A stretch of DNA of 64,000 bases from Methylobacterium phyllostachyos (GTDB taxonomy: Bacteria > Pseudomonadota > Alphaproteobacteria > Rhizobiales > Beijerinckiaceae), in NCBI RefSeq assembly GCF_900103445.1, contig NZ_FNHS01000019.1, positions 1 through 64,000 on the forward strand. The letters run 5' to 3'. A program made the position numbers and the translations under genes. Under the pieces are notes generated by a model that did no database searches, had not been told where the DNA came from, and worked only from the letters and a program-made list of their open reading frames with translations. Shown here one piece after another: positions 16,382-22,948 of this stretch. Position 1 is the first letter of the stretch; each line of letters starts with the position of its first letter.

Positions 16382-17047
16382 TCAGGCCGGATGCGCGTTG
16401 TGGATCTGGTCGAAATCCAGCGACGCCGTGTCGATCACGATCTGCGTCCGGCTGATCACCTCGAGCTTGCGCAGGATCTCGGAAACATGCGCCTTCACGG
16501 TCGAGTCGCCGACCTGAAGCTCGTGGGCGATCTGCTTGTTGAGCTTGCCCTGGCGGATCATCATCAGCACCCGCAATTGCTGCGGCGTCAGCCGGGCGAG
16601 GCGCTCGGGCAGCGGTGCCTTCTTGGACCGCGCCGCCGGGGCACTCGCCTCGGCGAGACCCGGCGGTAGGAACAGCGCCCCGCTCAGCACCTCGGTGATC
16701 GCCCGCGTCAGCGTCGCCTTATCCATGGCCTTCGGCACGAAGCCGGCCGCGCCGTGCTCCAGCGCCTCGCGCACGATGCGCGGATCCTCGTGGCCGGAGA
16801 CGATCAGGATGGGGATGCGCGGAAAGCTCGCCCGGACCGTGATCAGCCCATCGAAGCCGGAAGTGCCCCGCATTGACAGGTCGAGGAGCGTCAGGTCGAT
16901 GTTCCGGTTGGCCGCCAGGACCGTGCAGGCCGCCTCGATCCCGTCGGCCTCGTGTAGCACCGCATCCGGGTGCGCGAGGCGGATCGTGGCCGCCAGGGCG
17001 TCCCGGAAGAGCGGGTGGTCATCGACGATCAGGAGATGCACGGACAA
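16382..17047 (-). CDS. NarL/FixJ-type response regulator (AgmR/ExaE-like)
   Basis: A 221-residue response regulator. The receiver domain has the acidic pair in IVDDHPLF, phospho-acceptor Asp56 in LLDLSMRG and Lys106 in GFVPKAM. The LuxR-type helix-turn-helix (about 150-210) has LTPQQLRVLMMIRQGKLNKQ and STVKAHVSEILRKL. The TTG at 17047 is chosen because GAAGGA lies 5 bases ahead of it; GTG at 17041 is the alternative. It sits just downstream of the quinoprotein dehydrogenase gene. Regulators of this type (ExaE/AgmR) activate quinoprotein ethanol oxidation in Pseudomonas, so the same role is likely. No partner histidine kinase is in the window. Confidence 0.88.
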   Translation of the reverse strand: MSVHLLIVDDHPLFRDALAATIRLAHPDAVLHEADGIEAACTVLAANRNIDLTLLDLSMRGTSGFDGLITVRASFPRIPILIVSGHEDPRIVREALEHGAAGFVPKAMDKATLTRAITEVLSGALFLPPGLAEASAPAARSKKAPLPERLARLTPQQLRVLMMIRQGKLNKQIAHELQVGDSTVKAHVSEILRKLEVISRTQIVIDTASLDFDQIHNAHPA

Positions 17048-17195
17048 CGCGGTCCTTCGCTGGAGATCCTCACGGGATCTCTCGAAAACTGATCGAAGCG
17101 GCCCCGGGGCGCAAGCGGGTGTTGAGGGGCGCCGCCCGCGCTCCGAGGCCTGGGCAAGCCGGCCCCGGAGGAGCCGCCTCGCTTTCGTTGGGCTC

Positions 17196-18965
17196 TTAGC
17201 GCGACGCCACCGTCTTGGGCAGCTTGAACGCCCAGAAGCTGCCGCCCTGGTTGATGCCGGCGGTCGACTTGGCAACCTCGCCGCCCCAGAGCGGGACCGC
17301 GCCGCCCCAGCCGGCCGCGACGCCGACCCACTGCTCGCCGTCCTGCTCCCAGGTGATCGGCGAGGAGACCACGCCGGTGCCGACCTGGAACTTCCACACC
17401 TCCTCGCCGGTCTTGGCGTCGAAGGCCTTCAGGAAGCCCTCGGGCGTGCCGGTGAAGACGAGGTTGCCCGCGGTGGTGAGCACGCCGGCCCAGAGCGGGG
17501 CCTTGTTCTTGTATTCCCACACGATCTTGCCGGAGGCCGGGTCGATCGCCTTGAGCGAGCCGATATGGTCCTCGAAGACCGGCTTGATGGTGAAGCCGGC
17601 GCCGAGATAGGCCGCGCCCTTCTTGTAGTTCACCGGCTCGTTCCAGATATCCATGCCCCACTCGTTGGAGGGCACGTAGAACAGCTTGGTGTCGGGGCTG
17701 TAGCCGATCGGCATCCAGTTCTTGCCGCCGAGGAAGCTCGGCACCGCGAAGACCGACTTGCCCTTCTTGTCGTCGCCGGTGGCCTGGCTCGGGTCGCCGG
17801 GACGATTCTCCTCGTTGTAGATCGGGCGGCCGTTCTCATCGATGCCCTTGGCCCAGTTGATCTTGTTCACGAACGGCGTCGCCGAGATGAACTTCCCGTT
17901 GGTCCGGTCGAGCACGTAGAAGAAGCCGTTGCGGTCGGCGGTGGCGCCGGCCTTGATGGTCTTGCCGCCCTTGTTCAGCTCGAACGGCACGAACTCGTTG
18001 ACGCCGTCGAAGTCCCAACCGTCATGCGGCGTGGTCTGGAAGCCCCAGACGATCTCGCCGTTGTCGGGGTTGAGGGCGAGGCGCGAGGAGGTCCACTTGT
18101 TGTCGCCCGGCCGCAGCCAGGAGTTCCACGGGCCGGGATTGCCGGTGCCGAAGTAGATCAGGTTGGTCTCGGGATCGTAGGTGCCGCCGAGCCAGGTGGC
18201 GCCGCCGCCGAACTTCCACATGTCGCCCGGCCAGGTCTCGTTGGTCTTGCCCGTCATGGTCGAGGGCTTGCCGTTGAGCTCGCCCATGTGGCCCTCGATC
18301 ACGGGGCGCTTCCACACGATCTCGCCGGTGTCGGCGTCGCGGGCCTCAATCCGCCCGATCACGCCGAACTCGCCGCCGGAGACGCCGGTGATGATCTTGC
18401 CCTTCACGATGATCGGGGCGGCCGTGTAGCTGTAGCCGGCCTTGAAGTCGTCGATGTCCTTGCGCCAGACCACCTTGCCGGTCTTGACGTTCAGCGCGAC
18501 GAGCTTGGCGTCGAGCGTGCCGAAATAGACATTGTCCTTGTAGAGCGCGGCGCCGCGGTTCACCACGTCGCAGCAGGGCAGGATGCCCTCCGGCAGGCGG
18601 GCATCGTATTCCCACTTCTTCTCGCCGGTATGGGAATCGATCGCGTACATGCGCGAATACGAGCCCGTGACGTAGATGATGCCGTCCTTGACCAGCGCCT
18701 GGCTCTCCTGGCCACGCTGCTTCTCGCCGCCGAAGGAGAACGACCACGCCGGGACGAGGCTCTTGATGTTGTCGCGGTTGAGGGTCTTCAGCGGGCTGAA
18801 GCGCTGGGCCTGCGGGCCGAGCCCGTAGGTGACGACGTCGCCGGGCGTCTTGGCGTCGTTGATGATGTCCTGCTCGGTGACCCCCTGGGCCAGCGCCGGC
18901 AGGGCACTGCCCGCCACGAGGGCGGCGACGCCCACCGCGGCGAGGAACCGGGTCCGCATTCTCAT
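17196..18965 (-). CDS. exaF: PQQ-dependent, lanthanide-type alcohol dehydrogenase (ExaF-like)
   Basis: A 589-residue periplasmic quinoprotein dehydrogenase that oxidises primary alcohols (ethanol type) and passes electrons to cytochrome c. A signal peptide ends near ALAQ27. The redox-adjacent vicinal cysteines are 131-132 (CCDVVNRG). Metal ligands fit Glu199, Asn276 and the catalytic Asp318. Asp320 in GWDFDGVN is the extra acidic residue diagnostic of lanthanide use; the calcium enzymes ExaA and MxaF have Ser or Ala there. The overall sequence follows ExaA/ExaF rather than XoxF. The ATG at 18965 has GGAGGA 8 bases ahead. The partners are the cytochrome c and binding-protein genes upstream. 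Confidence 0.92.
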   Translation of the reverse strand: MRMRTRFLAAVGVAALVAGSALPALAQGVTEQDIINDAKTPGDVVTYGLGPQAQRFSPLKTLNRDNIKSLVPAWSFSFGGEKQRGQESQALVKDGIIYVTGSYSRMYAIDSHTGEKKWEYDARLPEGILPCCDVVNRGAALYKDNVYFGTLDAKLVALNVKTGKVVWRKDIDDFKAGYSYTAAPIIVKGKIITGVSGGEFGVIGRIEARDADTGEIVWKRPVIEGHMGELNGKPSTMTGKTNETWPGDMWKFGGGATWLGGTYDPETNLIYFGTGNPGPWNSWLRPGDNKWTSSRLALNPDNGEIVWGFQTTPHDGWDFDGVNEFVPFELNKGGKTIKAGATADRNGFFYVLDRTNGKFISATPFVNKINWAKGIDENGRPIYNEENRPGDPSQATGDDKKGKSVFAVPSFLGGKNWMPIGYSPDTKLFYVPSNEWGMDIWNEPVNYKKGAAYLGAGFTIKPVFEDHIGSLKAIDPASGKIVWEYKNKAPLWAGVLTTAGNLVFTGTPEGFLKAFDAKTGEEVWKFQVGTGVVSSPITWEQDGEQWVGVAAGWGGAVPLWGGEVAKSTAGINQGGSFWAFKLPKTVASR

Positions 18966-19175
18966 GACGTGTCCTCCGTCTACGGCCCCGGTCCGTATGG
19001 CCGGGGCATCCGGGTTTCGACGCGGGCCGCACGAGTCGCGGGGCGTCCCCTTGGGAATTGAGGCTATCCGGCTTCTCAGGAAAGTCTTATTGGCCATTGG
19101 TCGAATGTCCGGTAGATTTTCCGATGAATACCGAAGTATTCGTCAGGTCAAGATAACCAGCACATCAGGAATGGC

Positions 19176-19213
19176 CGCGCATCCCCTCCCCCTCTGCGGG
19201 GGGAGGGAGACGC
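19176..19213. repeat. Fragment of family A repeat
   Basis: A single hairpin, CCCCTCCCCCTCTGCGGGGG followed by GAGGGAGACGCGCGG, lies between exaF and the periplasmic binding-protein gene. Only the outer end of a family A arm remains. Confidence 0.55.
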
Positions 19214-19223
19214 GCGGCGGTCC

Positions 19224-20084
19224 TCAATACCCCTTCGGCGGCGTGTAGGTGACGCCGTAGGTTTCGCAGATTGCCTTGAGCCGCCCGTCCGCGTTCAGCG
19301 CCGTCACCGCATCCGCCACCGCGTAGGCGAGGTCGCGCGAGTCGGTCTTCACCGCCCCGCCGATCTCCCAGCGGGTCTTGACCAGCCCCGAGGATGGCAC
19401 CGTCGCGATCGGGTTGTCGTCCTTGGGCGCCTTGGCGGCGAACAGGGCGGCCTCGATCGCCGCACGGGTGCCGGCCAGGATCGGCGCCTCGCCCGCCAGA
19501 TAGGCCTTCGCGGCCTCCTCGAAGCTCTTGTAGTGCTTGAGATTTCCGCGGAACCGGCCGCCCTGCGCGGTGAGCAGCATCAGGTCCGCCGCGCTCGTCC
19601 CTTCGAGCGCCACGGTCTTATCGCCGATATCGTCGAGCGTATCGAACCCTTCGAGGTCGCCTTTGTGGTACGCGAAGGCGATCTCCTGCTCGAAATACGG
19701 GGCGGTGAAGAACACCTGATCGTTGCGGATCGCCAGTTGTCGATCGGTCGGCACGTGCAGCATCAGGTCGGCGAGCGGTGAGCCGGCGAGGTCCCCCTTC
19801 CAGAGGTTGAGGCGCAGGTCGCCGTCGACGTTCTCGCCGGCATCGACCACGCGCAGGTAGAGCTTGACCTTGAGCTTTTCGGCGATGGCCCGGGCGAGGT
19901 CGGCGTCGATGCCCTGGGCCTTGCCGTTCACCGTGTCCGAGAACGGTGCGTTGTCGCCGTAGACCGCGACCCGCAGCGTGCCGTCGGCCACGACCTGATC
20001 GAGCGGCCGGGCAACGGCCTTCTGTTGCGTTCCGAGCGCCAGCAGCAGGCCGCAGGCGAACGCAAGCTGCGCCCTACTCCTCAT
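19224..20084 (-). CDS. Quinoprotein-associated periplasmic binding protein (XoxJ-like)
   Basis: A 286-residue solute-binding protein of the SBP3 type, with a signal peptide ending near 25 (AVARP). Conserved features are LRVAVYGDNAPFSD, GIDADLARAIAEKLKVKL and the hinge-region TVALEGTSAADLML. Proteins of this kind are encoded beside methanol and ethanol quinoprotein dehydrogenases (MxaJ, XoxJ). There they are thought to help maturation rather than transport. No permease or ATPase is adjacent, which supports that reading. It overlaps the cytochrome gene by 11 bp. Confidence 0.88.
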   Translation of the reverse strand: MRSRAQLAFACGLLLALGTQQKAVARPLDQVVADGTLRVAVYGDNAPFSDTVNGKAQGIDADLARAIAEKLKVKLYLRVVDAGENVDGDLRLNLWKGDLAGSPLADLMLHVPTDRQLAIRNDQVFFTAPYFEQEIAFAYHKGDLEGFDTLDDIGDKTVALEGTSAADLMLLTAQGGRFRGNLKHYKSFEEAAKAYLAGEAPILAGTRAAIEAALFAAKAPKDDNPIATVPSSGLVKTRWEIGGAVKTDSRDLAYAVADAVTALNADGRLKAICETYGVTYTPPKGY

Positions 20085-20505
20085 GCTTCGACTCGATGTA
20101 GCTGCGGATCGCCCACAGGCCTTCCTGGGAGATCAGGCCGTCGAAGACCGGCATCTTGGTCACGCCGTTGATGACGGCGCCGTGCTTCATGCGCTCGACG
20201 AAGTATTCGTCGCCCTCCTTGCCCTGCGGCAGGTAGCGCAGATCCGGGGCGAGGCCGCCGGAGATCATCTCCAGGCCGTGGCAGCGGGCGCAATTCTGGT
20301 TGAAGCCAGAGGCGCCGATCGAGATCGCATGGGCATCGCCCTTGTAGGGGTTCTCGGCGAGCCATTCGGTGCCGAGCGGCTTGAGGCCGTCGGTCTTGAC
20401 CGGCTGCGGCTGCACATCGCCATGACCCAGGGCGCCGCTCGCCGCCAGGACGAGCCCTAATCCCAGCAGCCCGCCCGCCACCGCGGTCTTCGTTGCGCGC
20501 ATCAC
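20074..20505 (-). CDS. pedF: Cytochrome c-550, PedF type
   Basis: A 143-residue periplasmic monoheme cytochrome c with a signal peptide (about 1-28). The heme site is CARCH at 72-76, and Met118 in TKMPVF is the likely sixth ligand. The segment ENPYKGDAHAISIGASGFNQ is typical of the PedF family that accepts electrons from quinoprotein ethanol dehydrogenases. It is first in an operon with the XoxJ-like gene, and exaF lies in the same direction. It is therefore the probable electron acceptor for the dehydrogenase. Confidence 0.9.
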   Translation of the reverse strand: MMRATKTAVAGGLLGLGLVLAASGALGHGDVQPQPVKTDGLKPLGTEWLAENPYKGDAHAISIGASGFNQNCARCHGLEMISGGLAPDLRYLPQGKEGDEYFVERMKHGAVINGVTKMPVFDGLISQEGLWAIRSYIESKHEE

Positions 20506-20717
20506 CCGCCTCCCATCGTCGTTGGGTGACGGTTAGCAAGTACCGGGAGCGAGACCCATTATGCTTTGGTACGGACTAACCAGGTCTTTCCGACCGATGA
20601 CTTGTGTTGCACTGCACACGAACGCGTGTGTGCACCTTGGTCCAATATCCGCCGCCTCCCCTCCGCACCTAAGACTCCAGGCAACGAACAGCACCGGGGC
20701 GGAGGAGATGGACGGGG
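20506..20717. promoter_or_regulatory. Divergent promoter region of the quinoprotein cluster
   Basis: A 212-bp gap separates the minus-strand cytochrome gene from the plus-strand binding-protein gene. It holds an inverted repeat CACACG-AACG-CGTGTG (20615-20630) and is less GC-rich than its surroundings near 20560-20600. The response regulator at 16382-17047 is a candidate to bind here. No promoter boxes are clear enough to mark. Confidence 0.45.
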
Positions 20718-21941
20718 ATGGTGTTCTCCGGGGCGTGGCGGACCAACAGGGCGGGGCTGCGCCCGCGCGCCGGCCTCGTCTTGGCCGCCCTGCTGGTCCC
20801 GGCGTCGGGTTGCGCGGCCGAGGCGGCGGGGCCGCCGCTGACCATTCAGTATCTGGAGCGTCGGATCGAGCGCCCGGTGCCGCTGAACAACGAGGATCCG
20901 ATCCCCGACGATGAGGGCGCCAGGGGCGCCGAACTCGGGCTGAAGGATTCGAACGCCACCGGCCGCTTCATCGGGCTGTCGTTCAGCCTCGAATCCCGGA
21001 TCGTCCAGCCGGGCGACGACATCCGCGCGGCATTCCGGGACCTTGCGAACCCGCGCTTCGTGGTGGTGAACGCCCCCGCCGAGGACGTGCTCGCCATCGC
21101 CGATCTTCCCGAGGCGCGGAGCAGCGTGCTCCTCAACATCGGCGCGCCCGACACGCGGCTGCGCGACGCGGATTGCCGCAAGAACCTGCTCCACGTCCTG
21201 CCCTCGCGGGCCATGCTGGCGGATGCGCTGGTCCAGTTCCTCGCCTTGAAGCGCTGGTCGCGGATCCTGCTGGTGGCGGGGCCGGCCCCCGGGGACGCCC
21301 TCTACGCGGAGGCCCTGCGACGGAGCGCGAAGAAGTTCGGCGCCCGGATCGTCGCCGAATCCAGCTACGATCCCAAGGGGGGTGATGTCCGCGACACGGC
21401 GCTCCGCGAGTTCGCCCTGCCGACCCGCGGCGCGGAGCACGATGTCGTCGCGGTCGCCGACGAGGCGGGGGAGTTCGGCGCGAGCCTGAACTACAACACG
21501 GCGTCGCCGCGGCCGCTCGTAGGCACCCAGGGCCTGTCGCCGGCCGCCTGGGGGCGCCCCGTCGAGGCCTGGGCGGCGGTGCAACTCCAGGGCCGGTTCC
21601 GCAAGCTCGCCGGCCGGGCGATGCGGCCGGTCGATTGGGCGGGCTGGATGGCGGTCCACGCGATCGGCGAGGCGTCCGTCAAGGCGCGCAGCACCGACCC
21701 CGAGGCGGTCCGCGCCGCGCTGACGGCGCCCAACTTCGAGGTCGGCGGCTTCAAGGGCCGGCCCCTGAGCTTCCGCGCCTGGGACGGGCAGCTGCGCCAG
21801 CCGGTCTTCCTGCTCTGGCCGGGGGCCGTGACCGCCACGGCGCCGATCGAGGGTTTCCTCCACCACCGCACGGAACTCGACACCCTCGGCCTCGACGAGC
21901 CCGAGAGCGTCTGCCGTGCCTTCACCGGACGCGCAGGATGA
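20718..21941 (+). CDS. PQQ-dependent alcohol dehydrogenase system substrate-binding protein
   Basis: A 407-residue exported protein of the branched-chain amino acid receptor type. It matches the family described as ABC substrate-binding protein of the PQQ-dependent alcohol dehydrogenase system. An N-terminal hydrophobic segment with a possible lipoprotein-like Cys32 (LVPASGCAA) is followed by YLERRIERPVPLNNEDPIPD and the motif GLKDSNATGRFIG. The matching ABC permease and ATPase, present in Pseudomonas ped clusters, are absent here. Its stop overlaps the next start (ATGA). Confidence 0.85.
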   Translation: MVFSGAWRTNRAGLRPRAGLVLAALLVPASGCAAEAAGPPLTIQYLERRIERPVPLNNEDPIPDDEGARGAELGLKDSNATGRFIGLSFSLESRIVQPGDDIRAAFRDLANPRFVVVNAPAEDVLAIADLPEARSSVLLNIGAPDTRLRDADCRKNLLHVLPSRAMLADALVQFLALKRWSRILLVAGPAPGDALYAEALRRSAKKFGARIVAESSYDPKGGDVRDTALREFALPTRGAEHDVVAVADEAGEFGASLNYNTASPRPLVGTQGLSPAAWGRPVEAWAAVQLQGRFRKLAGRAMRPVDWAGWMAVHAIGEASVKARSTDPEAVRAALTAPNFEVGGFKGRPLSFRAWDGQLRQPVFLLWPGAVTATAPIEGFLHHRTELDTLGLDEPESVCRAFTGRAG

Positions 21942-22948
21942 ACCGCTTCGTCCCCCTCGCCTTCGCGGTCCTGGCGGTTTCATGCCCGGCCCGATCGGAA
22001 GAAATCTTCGTCACCAACGAGCGCGACAACACCATCTCGGTGATCGACGGCGACAGCTTCGCGGTCGTGCGGACCTTCCCCGTCGGCCGGCGGCCCCGGG
22101 GCGTCACCTTCGCGAAGGACGGCAAGACCCTCTACGTTTGCGCCAGCGACTCCGACGCCGTGCAGGTGATCGACCCGGAAACCGGCCAGGTCCGGCACGA
22201 TCTGCCCTCCGGCGAGGATCCGGAGCAGTTCGCCCTGGCGCCGGACGGCCGCACGCTGTTCATCGCCAACGAGGAGAATGCCACCACCACGGTGGTCGAC
22301 GCGCAGACCCGAAAAGTCCTGGCGCAGATCGATGTCGGCATCGAGCCGGAGGGCATGGCGGTGAGCCCCGACGGCCGCCTCGCCGTGACGACCTCCGAGA
22401 CCACCAACATGGTCCATTGGATCGACACGAAGACGCTTCAGGCGGTCGACGCGACGCCGGTGGGGCAGCGCCCACGCTTCGCGGCCTTCTCGGCGGACGG
22501 GACCCGGCTCTGGGCCTCGTCGGAGATCGGCGGCACCGTCTCGGTAATCGATGTCGCCAGCCGCCAAGTGATCCAGACGGTGGAGTTCGCCGTGAAGGGG
22601 ATCGCCGCGGACCGGGTCCAGCCGGTGGGGATCCAGTTCGCGAAGGACGGGCGCCACGCCTTCGTGGCTCTCGGGCCCTCCGACCGCGTGGCGGTGGTGG
22701 ATACGGCAACCTACCAGGTCGAGAGCTACATCCTGGTCGGTCGGCGGGTCTGGCAGCTTGCGTTGAACGGAGCGGGCACGCGCCTCTTCAGCACCAATGG
22801 CGTCTCGGGCGACGTGACGGTGATCGATACCGAGTCGTTCAAGCCGATCCGGACCGTGAAGGTCGGCCGCTTCCCCTGGGGCGTCGCGGCCCGGCCGATG
22901 CCGGACGGCAAGGCCCCGGATGGCCGCGCCGCCGGCGTGACGCCGTGA
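21938..22948 (+). CDS. YVTN beta-propeller protein of PQQ-dependent catabolism
   Basis: A 336-residue secreted seven-bladed propeller. A signal peptide (1-20) is followed by YVTN-type repeats such as EEIFVTNERDNTISVIDGDS, LYVCASDSDAVQVIDPETG and LFIANEENATTTVVDA. It belongs to the PQQ-dependent catabolism-associated beta-propeller family. Its exact role is unknown; scaffolding or cofactor delivery have been suggested for such proteins. It is coupled by ATGA to the gene before and by a GTGA overlap to the open frame after it. Confidence 0.88.
   Translation: MNRFVPLAFAVLAVSCPARSEEIFVTNERDNTISVIDGDSFAVVRTFPVGRRPRGVTFAKDGKTLYVCASDSDAVQVIDPETGQVRHDLPSGEDPEQFALAPDGRTLFIANEENATTTVVDAQTRKVLAQIDVGIEPEGMAVSPDGRLAVTTSETTNMVHWIDTKTLQAVDATPVGQRPRFAAFSADGTRLWASSEIGGTVSVIDVASRQVIQTVEFAVKGIAADRVQPVGIQFAKDGRHAFVALGPSDRVAVVDTATYQVESYILVGRRVWQLALNGAGTRLFSTNGVSGDVTVIDTESFKPIRTVKVGRFPWGVAARPMPDGKAPDGRAAGVTP

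Noticed and set aside
17196..18965. Assignment as XoxF methanol dehydrogenase
   Set aside because: The DxD motif is shared, but the rest of the chain follows the ExaA/ExaF ethanol branch (for example the PGPWNSW and GGAVPLWGG regions).
16536..19061. 841-residue open frame antisense to the response regulator and exaF
   Set aside because: It is a by-product of high GC and third-position bias on the opposite strand; it has low-complexity composition and no family resemblance.
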